Shown: in pieces, positions 52,631 through 61,405 of the stretch | Layout: the number at the start of each line of letters is the position of its first letter | Position numbering within the stretch: the stretch's first letter is position 1 | From: Candidatus Flexicrinis affinis | Lineage (GTDB): Bacteria > Chloroflexota > Anaerolineae > Aggregatilineales > Phototrophicaceae | Length of the DNA: 64,000 nucleotides | Reading direction: 5' to 3' | Assembly (NCBI GenBank): GCA_016716525.1 | Contig: JADJWE010000001.1 | Location: 1,736,001-1,800,000 of the forward strand | Program-made: the position numbers and the translations under genes | Notes under the pieces: generated by a model | Told to the model about the DNA's origin: nothing | Seen by the model: only the letters and a program-made list of their open reading frames with translations | The model's database searches: none

Positions 52631-53536
52631 TTACCCGGCTTCAGCGTGCAAGAATACTTTGTGCGGATGCCACGCGCCACCCCGCGCAGCGAGGATCGCG
52701 GCAAGTTCGCCAGCGTAGACCGCCGCGGCTGTGGTGTCGTCTGGCGCCTCAGCGGGTATAGGCCGGCCGTGCGTTATGTGCGAGACGTCTTCTGACGTGA
52801 GCTCAATGCGTGGCATGTCATCAAGCGCTTTCAATGGCGCGATCAGATAAGGATTCCAGTCCAATTCGGCCGTGAGCGTCGCAAGGGGTATGGCGTCCTC
52901 CACCTTGAAGCGGCCGCTCGCGGTACGCTCTAGAGCCGACAGGTGCGCGCCCGTACCGAGCATCTCGCCCAAATCATGCGCAATACTCCGAATGTAGGTC
53001 CCGGCGCTGCATGTCACGTCAATCAGCACGGTTGCAGTACTAGCGGCGCTGTCGGCAGCGAAGCCAAGCACGTCGATACGGTCGATTCTCACGCGCCGCG
53101 GAGTTCGCTCGATAGACTGCCCGGCACGCGCGATGTCGTACAGCTTGCGCCCGCCGACCTTGATCGCGCTGTGCATGGGTGGAATCTGGTCGATATCGCC
53201 GGTCAGCCGGCTTGCCGCACGTTCGACATCCGCCTGCATGAGATGATCCGCTGGCGCGTGCGCGACGACACTGCCGTCCGAGTCGTACGTGTCTGTTTCG
53301 ATTCCAAGAACAACGGCCGCGCGATAGCGCTTGGTGTGCGCCATCACGTACTCGCTTAAGCGCGTCGCCGCGCCCAAGCACACGACGAGGACGCCCGTCG
53401 CCATCGGATCGAGCGTGCCGGCGTGCCCAACCTTTACGTTCCCCCTACCCTGCTGCCGCAGCGCACGGCGAATTGTCGCAACGACATCGTGACTGGTCAT
53501 ACCGGGCGGTTTGGCGAGATTGAGGAACCCGAACAC
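52631..53536 (-). CDS. truB: tRNA pseudouridine(55) synthase
   Basis: This 301-residue enzyme isomerises uridine 55 of the tRNA T-arm to pseudouridine. The catalytic Asp43 lies in GHAGTLDPMATG. KPPGMTSHDVV precedes it, and the later KVGGRKLYDIAR and GTYIRSIAHDLG segments are typical of the family. The C-terminal part is a small PUA-like domain. The start is GTG at 53536, four bases after the nrnA stop; ribF follows after 21 bases. Confidence 0.95.
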   Translation of the reverse strand: MFGFLNLAKPPGMTSHDVVATIRRALRQQGRGNVKVGHAGTLDPMATGVLVVCLGAATRLSEYVMAHTKRYRAAVVLGIETDTYDSDGSVVAHAPADHLMQADVERAASRLTGDIDQIPPMHSAIKVGGRKLYDIARAGQSIERTPRRVRIDRIDVLGFAADSAASTATVLIDVTCSAGTYIRSIAHDLGEMLGTGAHLSALERTASGRFKVEDAIPLATLTAELDWNPYLIAPLKALDDMPRIELTSEDVSHITHGRPIPAEAPDDTTAAAVYAGELAAILAARGGAWHPHKVFLHAEAG

Positions 53537-53540
53537 GGTT

Positions 53541-54509
53541 CTACCGGACGATCAACTTGCCGCCATGGACGGCGTCCTTCAGCAGTGCCAGCACGCGACC
53601 CACCGCGGCATCGAGCGGGCCGTCGATCGTGGCACCGGACGCCTGAACATGCCCGCCGCCGCCCAATTGGTACGCCACCCGTGAAACGTCAAAGCCCAGT
53701 TTGGACCGCAGGCTCAGTTCGACACGCCCGTCGTGCAGCTCTTTGAACGTCGCCGAAATCATCGCCTCGTCAACCTTCACCAAAAAACTCGACAGGCTGA
53801 GGTCGAGCGCCGGGTCGACACGGAGACGCCGGAACACGTCGAACGGAATTATGGTGTAGATCACGCCGTCGTCCAACGTCAATTGAGCCAGCGCCTCGCG
53901 CCACACCAGAAGGCTGTCGAAGCTGCGTGTGTCCAGCGTCAGCGCCGTGATCTCGGTCAATGAGGCGCCGCGCTTCATCAAGTCCTGAGCAATCTGCAGC
54001 GTCCGCGGACTGACGTTGCTCGTCCGGAATCCAATCGTGTCGGTTACGAGCCCGGTCAGCAGTGCCTTTGCGCTATCCGGCCCGATGGGCACGCCGGATG
54101 CAGTCAACACGTCATAGGCGACTTCGCTGGCTGAAACCGCCTCCGGCACGACGATCTGTACGTCGCCGAACTTCGTGTTGGTCGCATGGTGATCGAGGTT
54201 GATCTCGAGCTTGCTGTGCGCCCGCGCGTATCGCCCACAGTCTCCGGTACGCTCGATATCGCTGCTGTCCGCCGCGATCAGCACGTCCCATTCCCCTGCC
54301 GACAAGTTCGCCTGAACTTGCTCCCAACCGGGCAAGAAGCGGAGGTAGTCGGGAACGCCATGATCAACCGCGACGTCGACCTGTTTGCCGATGGAACGCA
54401 GCGCGTGCGCCAAGCCGAGCGACGTGCCAATGGCATCGCCATCCGGTTGAACATGTGTAACGATAACGATCGACTGTGAGCCTTGAAGTGCCTCAAGCAC
54501 GCTAGTCAA
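53541..54509 (-). CDS. nrnA: DHH-family phosphoesterase (NrnA, oligoribonuclease / pAp phosphatase)
   Basis: This 322-residue enzyme of the DHH/DHHA1 family degrades very short RNA and can dephosphorylate pAp. Metal ligands are His19, Asp23 and Asp25 in THVQPDGDA, Asp81, and the DHH triad at 106-108. The DHHA1 substrate-binding motif GGGGHVQASG is near the end. The likely start is a TTG at 54509 inside the last codons of rbfA, preceded by GGAG, so it is translationally coupled. The position between rbfA and truB matches the conserved order in several Gram-positive-like lineages. Confidence 0.92.
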   Translation of the reverse strand: MTSVLEALQGSQSIVIVTHVQPDGDAIGTSLGLAHALRSIGKQVDVAVDHGVPDYLRFLPGWEQVQANLSAGEWDVLIAADSSDIERTGDCGRYARAHSKLEINLDHHATNTKFGDVQIVVPEAVSASEVAYDVLTASGVPIGPDSAKALLTGLVTDTIGFRTSNVSPRTLQIAQDLMKRGASLTEITALTLDTRSFDSLLVWREALAQLTLDDGVIYTIIPFDVFRRLRVDPALDLSLSSFLVKVDEAMISATFKELHDGRVELSLRSKLGFDVSRVAYQLGGGGHVQASGATIDGPLDAAVGRVLALLKDAVHGGKLIVR

Positions 54510-54924
54510 GCGGCTCCTCCTCGTCGTAGTCGACCGCTGCGATGTCGTCCTCGTCGGGCGCGGTCAGGTCTTCCGGATCAGGCGGCGGAATGACGAGGTC
54601 GCGGAAGATTCGCTGGACCCGTTCGCTGCGTTCCAGCCCTTCGTCCCAAAGGAAGTGGAGTACCGGCGCGCTGCGCACTTGTAGGCGCTGAGCGACCTCT
54701 CGCCTGAGATAGCTGTTGGCGCGCTTCAGCCCGCTGAGGACCTCGGCGCGCCGCGACTCGTCGCCCAGCGCATTGACGTAGATCTTCGCATCCGACAGCT
54801 CGCTGTCGATCTTGACATCCGTCACGGTGACATCGTGCAGGCGTGGATCGGCCACTTCGCGCAGAAGCAGTAGGCTGAGGATCTCGCGAATCCGCCCTGC
54901 GACTCGATCCTGCTTGATGGACAT
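54502..54924 (-). CDS. rbfA: Ribosome-binding factor A
   Basis: This 140-residue KH-like protein helps mature the 30S subunit by acting on the 5' end region of 16S rRNA. The N-terminal helix (QDRVAGRIREILSLLLL) and the motif DPRLHDVTVTDVKI, followed by AKIYVNALGDE, are characteristic. The C-terminus is acidic. It lies two bases downstream of infB and overlaps nrnA by 8 bases. Confidence 0.95.
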   Translation of the reverse strand: MSIKQDRVAGRIREILSLLLLREVADPRLHDVTVTDVKIDSELSDAKIYVNALGDESRRAEVLSGLKRANSYLRREVAQRLQVRSAPVLHFLWDEGLERSERVQRIFRDLVIPPPDPEDLTAPDEDDIAAVDYDEEEPLD

Positions 54925-54926
54925 GA

Positions 54927-56735
54927 CTAGCTCACTCGCTCCATGATGAAGAACTCGATCATGTCGCCATCTTCGAAGTCATGGAAGTTGCTCAGGCCGA
55001 TACCGCACTCGAAGCCGGACCGCACTTCGCGCACGTCCTCGTTGAAGCGCTTTAGCGAGCTGACCGACGCCTCTTCGTGGATCACCTTGCCGCCGCGCTT
55101 GACGCGGGCCTTGGCACTGCGCCGCGCCTCGCCTTCGCGGATGAAGCTGCCGGCAATCGCGCCGACCTTGCTGATCCGGAACACCTGCCGGACTTCCGCG
55201 ACACCGATAGTCTTCGGCGCATAGACCGGATCCAGCATGCCCTTGAGCGCCAGTTCGATGTCCTCGAACAGCTTGTAGATCACTTCATAGTGGCGGATCT
55301 CGACATGGTGCGCTTCAGCCGTCCGGCGTGCCGCCGTATCGACGTCCACGTTGAAGCCGATCACAATGCCGCTGGACGCACTGGCAAGCATTACGTCGTT
55401 CTCGGTGATGTTGCCGACATCTGCGGCAAGGATACGCAGGCGCACGCCATCAGAACTCGCCTTGCCGATCTGATTCAACGAGTCCTCGATCGGCTGAAGC
55501 GAGCCCTGCACGTCGACCTTGATAATCAGGTTGAGATCTTTGGCGTCGCCAGCGGCGACCTGCGCAAACACTTGCTCTAGCGTCAAAGTCGCGCGAGCAC
55601 CCCCCTGTGCAGCGAGGGAGGATGCGTCGTGCCGGTCACCGATGAGGTCACGCGCCACCTTCTCGTTCTTGGCGTGGTCGAACGTCGTGCCCGGAAGCGG
55701 CGGCTGATTCAGGCCGAGTACCTGTACCGGGGTAGACGGACCGGCCTCGTCGACCTGCGCGCCGTCCTCACCAAACATTGCCTTGATGCGCCCGTAGGCA
55801 TCGCCTGCCGTAATGACGTCGCCGCGATGCAGTGTGCCGTTCAAAACCAACAAGGTCGCCAGCGTTCCACGGCTCTTGTCCACGCGGCTTTCGATCACGA
55901 CGCCCGACGCCTCAGCTTTCGGATTGGCGACGATACGCGACTCGTCAGCAGTGAGCAGAATCGCTTCCAGTAGGTCCTCGATGCCCTCGCCCTTGAGCGA
56001 TGCGACCGGGATCATCAGCGTCGAGCCGCCCCAGTCGTCGGGCTGCAGGCCAACGTCATCGAGCATCTGCTTCACACGCTCTACGTTGGCGTTGCGCTTG
56101 TCGACCTTCGTGATCGCAACAACGATTGGGACATTCGCCGCCCGGGCGTGGTTGAGCGCCTCGCGGGTGGTCGGCATCACGCCGTCGTCAGCCGCCACGA
56201 CCAGAATGGCGATGTCTGCGCCCTGAGCGCCACGCGCACGCATCTGCGTGAATGCTTCATGGCCGGGCGTGTCGAGGAAGGTGATGACGCGCTCGCCGCG
56301 CTTTACCTGATAGGCGCCGATGTGCTGCGTGATCCCGCCTGCCTCGCCTTCGGCCACACGGGCTTTGCGGACGGCATCGAGAAGAGTCGTTTTGCCGTGA
56401 TCAACGTGACCGAGGATCGTCACGACAGGGGGCCGGGTAATCAGGTCTTCAGCACGCTCATTCTGGATAAGCTTGCTGACCACCTGCGTGCTGTTCTCGA
56501 CGCGCGTGCGTTCGGCTGCTTCCGCCTGAACCGCGCTCTCGGATGATGCCTCGAAACCGAGTTCTTCGATGACGATGGCTGCTGTGTCGAAGTCGATCTG
56601 CTGGTTGATCGTCGCCATCACACCGTTGGCGATCAGCCGCTTCATGACGTCGATCGGGCTGGCCTTGATGAGTTCGGCCAGCGCCCGGACAGTGATGTAG
56701 TCCGGAACGAGTATTGCCTGCTTTTCCTGTACCAT
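54927..56735 (-). CDS. infB: Translation initiation factor IF-2 (short N-terminus)
   Basis: This 602-residue GTPase brings initiator tRNA to the 30S subunit and promotes subunit joining. An IF2-N module at the start (ITVRALAELI...) is followed after only about 108 residues by the G domain: GHVDHGKT at 109-116, then DTPGHEAF and TKVDKRN. Domains II, III and IV follow. Many bacterial IF-2 proteins have several hundred extra N-terminal residues, so this one is compact. The ATG at 56735 is supported by GGAGG; a longer frame overlaps the ylxR gene. Confidence 0.95.
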   Translation of the reverse strand: MVQEKQAILVPDYITVRALAELIKASPIDVMKRLIANGVMATINQQIDFDTAAIVIEELGFEASSESAVQAEAAERTRVENSTQVVSKLIQNERAEDLITRPPVVTILGHVDHGKTTLLDAVRKARVAEGEAGGITQHIGAYQVKRGERVITFLDTPGHEAFTQMRARGAQGADIAILVVAADDGVMPTTREALNHARAANVPIVVAITKVDKRNANVERVKQMLDDVGLQPDDWGGSTLMIPVASLKGEGIEDLLEAILLTADESRIVANPKAEASGVVIESRVDKSRGTLATLLVLNGTLHRGDVITAGDAYGRIKAMFGEDGAQVDEAGPSTPVQVLGLNQPPLPGTTFDHAKNEKVARDLIGDRHDASSLAAQGGARATLTLEQVFAQVAAGDAKDLNLIIKVDVQGSLQPIEDSLNQIGKASSDGVRLRILAADVGNITENDVMLASASSGIVIGFNVDVDTAARRTAEAHHVEIRHYEVIYKLFEDIELALKGMLDPVYAPKTIGVAEVRQVFRISKVGAIAGSFIREGEARRSAKARVKRGGKVIHEEASVSSLKRFNEDVREVRSGFECGIGLSNFHDFEDGDMIEFFIMERVS

Positions 56736-56835
56736 ATCTTCCTCCACGAGCGGACATGGCAGCAGGAAAACCCTGTTACCTATGCCCGCATTCGATCCTG
56801 ATTTACGGCCCGCCCGCGCCGGCCAATCCGCGCGC

Positions 56836-57111
56836 TCATTGGGCGGGTGAATGACTGCGAATGACAGCACGTGCATCGTCGGTGAGAACCATGCGCAATG
56901 CTGTTCCTAGAACGTTAGACTCGGCCGCGCGCTGCCAGCAGACCGGGTTGTCGCACAAGTACGCGCCGCGACCGTTGCGCTTGCCGGTCGTGTCGACAGC
57001 GATCGAGCCGTCCGGCAGCCTGACAATCCGCGTCATTGTCCGCTTCGCGTCTTTAGTGCGGCAGATCGCACACATGCGTATGGGAGTTTGTCTGCGGATC
57101 GGTGCGCTCAT
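56836..57111 (-). CDS. ylxR: YlxR-family RNA-binding protein
   Basis: This 91-residue protein of the YlxR (DUF448) family is usually found between nusA and infB. The conserved CAICRTK...TRIVR segment and GRGAYLCDNPVC motif are present. Related proteins bind RNA or nucleoid-associated partners; the exact role is unsettled. The product is basic. It lies 38 bases after nusA and 100 bases before infB, with no ylxQ (L7Ae-like) gene between. Confidence 0.93.
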   Translation of the reverse strand: MSAPIRRQTPIRMCAICRTKDAKRTMTRIVRLPDGSIAVDTTGKRNGRGAYLCDNPVCWQRAAESNVLGTALRMVLTDDARAVIRSHSPAQ

Positions 57112-57149
57112 ATCCCCGTGTCCCCACGCCGGCCTTAACTTACGCGGCC

Positions 57150-59045
57150 CTATTCGAAATCGTCATCCCAGACCGCGCCGGTGCCACCGCGATGCTGGCG
57201 ACGAACGACCATCTCGCCACGGTCCTCGTCGAAGTAGATCTGACGATGCTTCTTCTTGCCTTTCTTGCCCTTCTTGCCCTTCGGCGACAAGACATCTTCT
57301 TCGTCCTCGACTTCGACGACCGGCTCAGGCGAAAGACGCGTGTCCTTGCGCGCGCGGCGGCGATCGTCTGCGGGAAGCTCGTCCGGGAAGGCTACCACGG
57401 GCGATTGAGCCGGCGCCACGGCAGGAACTTCCGGTGCCAACTCCACCGCTTCCGGCGAGACTTCGGCTTCGGCCGGTTCTGCCGTCGCTGCAGCCGCCTC
57501 CGCCTCGGCGGCGGCCAATTGTTCCAGCGCCTCCGGATCCATCACCTTGTCCAGCGCCACCTGCAGCATCTCGACCGAGCCTTCAGGCTGGCCGGACAGC
57601 AGGCGGTTGATCCGCTTCTCGTCGATGAGGAAACGAAGGAGAATCTCGCCCACGTTTTCGAGCGGGGCCAGCGCGTCTAGCAACGGTTCCGGCAGTTCCA
57701 GCTTCTCGACCGGGATCTGGAACGCAGGCTGCGGCAGCGTGGCACGCAGTGCGTTGATCTCGGCAAGGCGAGCCTGCCGCGACTGAATGCGCAGGCCGAG
57801 CAGATGGGTCTCGACCGCCTCGGCGAAGCGCGCAAGCGTCGAGTATTCTTCCGGCTGAACCGTCAAGCCGGCCGTCTTCTTCTCCATGATTCGGCGCACT
57901 TCGGCCACCGTCGCCCCAAGCCGCTGGATGACCGGCTCGAGATCGGGGTTTTCGGCGTCGACCTGCTCCAACGCCTGCGCGACCGCTTCACTAACCGCCT
58001 TAATGTCGATGCGCCAATGCGTCAGCTTGGCGGCGAGGCGGGCGTTCTGGCCCTCGCGGCCAATCGCCTGCGAGAGATGATCGTCCGGAACCAGCACAAC
58101 CGCCGTGCGGCCGCTGTCCGGGTCGTCGTCGAGGAACACGGCGCGGGCTTGCGCCGGGTTGAGCGCCTTCTTGATGAACTCTTCGTGATCGGGCGACCAC
58201 TCGATGACGTCGATCTTCTCGCCGTGGAGTTCCTTCACGATATTCTGAATGCGGTTGCCCTTGATGCCGACGCACGCGCCGACCGGGTCGATGTTATCCA
58301 TCAACGCGACGACCGCGACCTTCGACCGGCCACCGGCTTCGCGGGCGATATTCTTGATCTCGACCTGTCCGTTGTATATTTCCGGCACTTCGTATTCGAG
58401 CAGGCGCTTGAGCATGTTGCGATGCGCGCGGCTCACGACGATCTGCGGGCTGCGCGACGACTTCTTGACTTCGTTGACCAGAACGCGGATCTTGTCGCCC
58501 GGCCGGAACTTCTCGCCAGGGATCTGCTGCGCGCGCGGCATGACCGCTTCGGCACGGCTGTTCAGGCTCAACGTGATCGCTGCCGGCGTCACGCTCTGCA
58601 CTGTCGCCGTCACGATTTCGCCGACCTTTTGGTCGTACTCCTGGAACAGGTTCTCGCGCTCTGCCTGGCGGATGCGCTGCAGGATGACCTGCTTGGCCGC
58701 CTGCGCGGCGATGCGCCCGAAATTCTTGGTGGTCTTTTCGACCCGTACCATGACGACATCGCCGATCTGCGCCTCGGGATCGAAGAAGCGTGCTTCCTCG
58801 AGCGTGACCTCGGTATGCGGCGAGAATACGTCGTCCACGACTTCCTTCTCGACGTAGATGGTCGGCCGGCCACGCTTGGGGTCGATCTCCGCCTCGATGC
58901 GCTGGGCCTTGCTGGCGTTGGTGTCCTTGCGATAGGCAGACACCAAGGCTTCGCAGAGCGCCTCACGCACGATGTCGGCTTGAAGCATGCGCGACTCGGC
59001 GATTTCCTGGAATGCCCGGTCGAACCGGACCTCATCCTCTCTCAT
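57150..59045 (-). CDS. nusA: Transcription termination/antitermination factor NusA, with long C-terminal tail
   Basis: NusA binds RNA polymerase and nascent RNA and modulates pausing, termination and antitermination. The 631-residue product has an N-terminal polymerase-binding domain. An S1 domain and two KH domains follow (SRAHRNMLKRLLEYEVPEI, and GVKGNRIQ-like GIKGNRIQNI). After a helical segment there is a low-complexity tail: Ala/Glu/Pro-rich, then a Lys/Gly block (KGKKGKKGKKK) and an acidic end. The ATG at 59045 is taken because the longer frame crosses the promoter and leader hairpins. First gene of its operon; rimP is not upstream. Confidence 0.95.
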   Translation of the reverse strand: MREDEVRFDRAFQEIAESRMLQADIVREALCEALVSAYRKDTNASKAQRIEAEIDPKRGRPTIYVEKEVVDDVFSPHTEVTLEEARFFDPEAQIGDVVMVRVEKTTKNFGRIAAQAAKQVILQRIRQAERENLFQEYDQKVGEIVTATVQSVTPAAITLSLNSRAEAVMPRAQQIPGEKFRPGDKIRVLVNEVKKSSRSPQIVVSRAHRNMLKRLLEYEVPEIYNGQVEIKNIAREAGGRSKVAVVALMDNIDPVGACVGIKGNRIQNIVKELHGEKIDVIEWSPDHEEFIKKALNPAQARAVFLDDDPDSGRTAVVLVPDDHLSQAIGREGQNARLAAKLTHWRIDIKAVSEAVAQALEQVDAENPDLEPVIQRLGATVAEVRRIMEKKTAGLTVQPEEYSTLARFAEAVETHLLGLRIQSRQARLAEINALRATLPQPAFQIPVEKLELPEPLLDALAPLENVGEILLRFLIDEKRINRLLSGQPEGSVEMLQVALDKVMDPEALEQLAAAEAEAAAATAEPAEAEVSPEAVELAPEVPAVAPAQSPVVAFPDELPADDRRRARKDTRLSPEPVVEVEDEEDVLSPKGKKGKKGKKKHRQIYFDEDRGEMVVRRQHRGGTGAVWDDDFE

Positions 59046-59075
59046 GTGAGTTGTTGTACCCCCGTGACACCTGCG

Positions 59076-59092
59076 GCACAGAACGTCTGTGC
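59076..59092 (-). other. Second stem-loop in the nusA leader
   Basis: GCACAGA and TCTGTGC form a perfect 7-bp stem with a 3-base loop on the minus strand, between the leader terminator and the nusA start. Confidence 0.5.
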
Positions 59093-59106
59093 GGACCTTA
59101 CCTATG

Positions 59107-59131
59107 AAAAAAGTGGGGGTTGCCCACTTCC
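59107..59131 (-). terminator. Intrinsic terminator (attenuator) in the nusA leader
   Basis: On the minus strand AAGTGGG pairs with CCCACTT (7 bp, plus two possible G-U pairs) around a 5-base loop, and the stem runs into six T. It lies about 20-45 bases after the expected start of transcription and about 62 bases before the nusA ATG. It would therefore have to be read through for operon expression. Confidence 0.7.
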
Positions 59132-59157
59132 TCGGAACGCATACATTACTGCCCTGA

Positions 59158-59186
59158 ATTTTAGTCCTGCGCGGGGCCAGTGTCAA
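59158..59186 (-). promoter_or_regulatory. Promoter of the nusA-ribF operon
   Basis: On the minus strand a perfect TTGACA, exactly 17 bp, then TAAAAT (one mismatch from TATAAT). It is the best promoter match in the window. Predicted start near 59151, giving a leader of about 105 bases. Confidence 0.8.
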
Positions 59187-59298
59187 GGCCGGCGGAACGC
59201 GGCCCCCGACCGCCATTGGCACTCGTTTATGCTGCAGCCGGCCCCGTGGTGCTACACTTCGAGAAGTGTCTCCGCACTCCCTACCCTCAGGAGCATCC

Positions 59299-60696
59299 AT
59301 GTTTGCCGAAGCCCACATCGCCGCAGACCGCCGCTTGCAGGAGTTTATCGGCCGACTGAAGGCGCTCGCGTCGATCCCCAGCATCAGCACCGATCCGGCA
59401 CACTGGCCGGATGTCGAGCGCGCCGCCGCATGGTTGTCAGACTGGATGCATGACATCGGCATGCAGAACGTTCGCACGTTTACCCGCGGCGAGTACCTGC
59501 CGCTCGTCTACGGCGACCATCTCGGCGCAGGGCCGGATGCCCCGACCGTACTGATCTACACCCACTACGACGTTCAACCCGCCGCCCGCGAAGATGGTTG
59601 GGACACCGAACCCTTCGAGCCGGAAATCATCGACGGCAAGCTGTATGCACGCGGTGCGGTCGACAGCAAGATTCACGTGATCGCCCAGCTCTCGGCCATC
59701 GCCTGCATGATCGGCGCGGGATCGCCGCCAGTGAACGTCAAAGTACTGTTCGAAGGCGAAGAGGAGTCAGGCTCGGAGCACATCTTCGCGTTCGTGGCGG
59801 AAAACCCGGACCTGCTCAAGGCCGACGTCACGGTGATCACTGACGGCAGCATGCCCGACCCGGATCAGCCGGTGCTGGTGTACGGATTGCGCGGCTTGGT
59901 CACCGGCGAGATTCGCGTCAAAGGCCCCCGGCGTGACCTGCACAGCGGCCACTACGGTGGGACCGTACACAATCCGGCGCAGGCACTTGCCGAGATCGTG
60001 GCACAGCTTCATACGCCTGACGGGAAAGTGACGGTACCGGGATTCTATGATGCCGTCGCGCCGCTATCGCCCGACGAGCGCGTGGCGTTGAGCGGTATCG
60101 CCGAGGCAATCGTCGACGAGTGGCACCAGAATGCGTCCGCGCCTCAGCCGTGGGGCGAAGAGGGTTTCGCAATTCACGAGCGCATCTCGGCCCGCCCGAC
60201 GTTGGAGATCAACGGAATCTCCGGCGGCTACACTGGCAGCGGCTTTAAGACGGTGCTGCCGTCAACTGCCTTTGCACGCTTCTCATGCCGATTGGTTCCC
60301 AATCAAGATCCGAACACCATATTCGCAGCGGTGAAGGCACACGTTATGAGTCTCGTGCCGGCCAGCGTAACGGTTGAGGTCGTCGAATTGGAAGAGGGAT
60401 CGCCCGGGTTTGTCGTCGATCGCCACTCGGCGCCGATGCAAGCGGTCCGGACAGCGTATCAGAGAGCGTGGTCGGCCGAGCCTTTGTGGAATCGCGACGG
60501 CGGCAGCGTGCCCGTCGTAACGGCCTTCCAGCGTCACCTCGATACCACCATCGTGTTGATGCCGTTCGGCCACAAGCTGGGCGGTGCGCACAGCCAGAAC
60601 GAACACATCATGCTGCGCAGTTTCAAACGCGGCATTCACGCTATGCTGTACTTCTACGAGGCTCTTACGTCACTTGATGCGCCTGGAGATGCATGA
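59299..60696 (+). CDS. M20 family dipeptidase/metallopeptidase
   Basis: This 465-residue cytoplasmic zinc peptidase of the M20 (ArgE/DapE/CPG2) family removes an N-terminal residue from a dipeptide or cleaves an N-acyl amino acid. Metal ligands are His89 and Asp91 in THYDVQP, Asp122 in GAVDSK, the Glu pair at 154-155 in EGEEESG, and a final His in GGAHSQNEH. The dimerisation lid domain lies between. The pattern matches peptidases acting on dipeptides (carnosinase-like). The ATG at 59299 follows AGGAG. It overlaps the convergent phosphatase gene by 32 bases. Confidence 0.92.
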   Translation: MFAEAHIAADRRLQEFIGRLKALASIPSISTDPAHWPDVERAAAWLSDWMHDIGMQNVRTFTRGEYLPLVYGDHLGAGPDAPTVLIYTHYDVQPAAREDGWDTEPFEPEIIDGKLYARGAVDSKIHVIAQLSAIACMIGAGSPPVNVKVLFEGEEESGSEHIFAFVAENPDLLKADVTVITDGSMPDPDQPVLVYGLRGLVTGEIRVKGPRRDLHSGHYGGTVHNPAQALAEIVAQLHTPDGKVTVPGFYDAVAPLSPDERVALSGIAEAIVDEWHQNASAPQPWGEEGFAIHERISARPTLEINGISGGYTGSGFKTVLPSTAFARFSCRLVPNQDPNTIFAAVKAHVMSLVPASVTVEVVELEEGSPGFVVDRHSAPMQAVRTAYQRAWSAEPLWNRDGGSVPVVTAFQRHLDTTIVLMPFGHKLGGAHSQNEHIMLRSFKRGIHAMLYFYEALTSLDAPGDA

Positions 60697-61399
60697 TGCG
60701 GTTGACGTAGCGGACCAGCATCATCCCCTCGCCGACGAAGTCGATGCGGGTCAGACCCGTGTTGTACATCCAGTGGTAAGCGTGCTCGGACGGCAGGTTG
60801 TCGAGCAGCGCGTGAATGAGCGCGTTGATGAAGTTTCCGTGCGACACCAGCAGGATATGCTCGTCACTGTTTGACTTGTCGCGTGCCTGCGACCGCAACG
60901 AGGACGCAACCCGCATCGCGCGGGCATAGCACCCGTACAGGTCCTCCTCGCCCCGGCTCGGGTCGTACCAGCCATTTTGGGTAACGGTATCTGACAAGTC
61001 GTAGCCGGGGAAATCCTGCTGCATCTGCTCACGCGTCATCCCCGGGAAGCTCTGGACTCCTTCCGGCGTGTGCAAATACAGGCCGCCGCTCTCGTGAATA
61101 TCCGTCCAGACCGACGTCGTGACATCCAGCGCATCATGCAGATGCTTGGCAGTCTGCAGAGCACGGTGCATCGGACTAACGTAGATTCTCGTAATGTGTG
61201 TTCGACGCGGTGCGAGCCTACCGGAGTCATGCGTACCCATACGCACGATCTCCTCGATGTCCTGCGCGTTCTTGAACCACTCTGCGAGCAGACGCGCCTG
61301 CTCATGCCCGAGTTCGGTCAGCTCGGGGTCGTGATGGCGCTGTTGGTCGCCGTGGGCGTTATTGAGCGATTGGCCGTGACGGACGAGTGTAACTCGCAT
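60665..61399 (-). CDS. Histidine phosphatase family protein
   Basis: This 244-residue member of the phosphoglycerate mutase-like (histidine phosphatase) superfamily has the phospho-acceptor His8 in LVRHGQS. The second catalytic His is in LVSHGNFIN near residue 192, and a conserved Arg and Glu lie between. The insertion after the first beta strand and the length point to a broad-specificity phosphatase rather than glycolytic mutase. It lies six bases downstream of the tyrosine-phosphatase-like gene and is probably co-transcribed with it. Confidence 0.9.
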   Translation of the reverse strand: MRVTLVRHGQSLNNAHGDQQRHHDPELTELGHEQARLLAEWFKNAQDIEEIVRMGTHDSGRLAPRRTHITRIYVSPMHRALQTAKHLHDALDVTTSVWTDIHESGGLYLHTPEGVQSFPGMTREQMQQDFPGYDLSDTVTQNGWYDPSRGEEDLYGCYARAMRVASSLRSQARDKSNSDEHILLVSHGNFINALIHALLDNLPSEHAYHWMYNTGLTRIDFVGEGMMLVRYVNRIMHLQAHQVT

Positions 61400-61405
61400 T
61401 GCCTG

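Noticed and set aside
57804..59453. 549-codon open frame antisense to nusA
   Set aside because: Mirrors NusA codons, crosses the nusA promoter and leader hairpins, and shows no recognisable domain.
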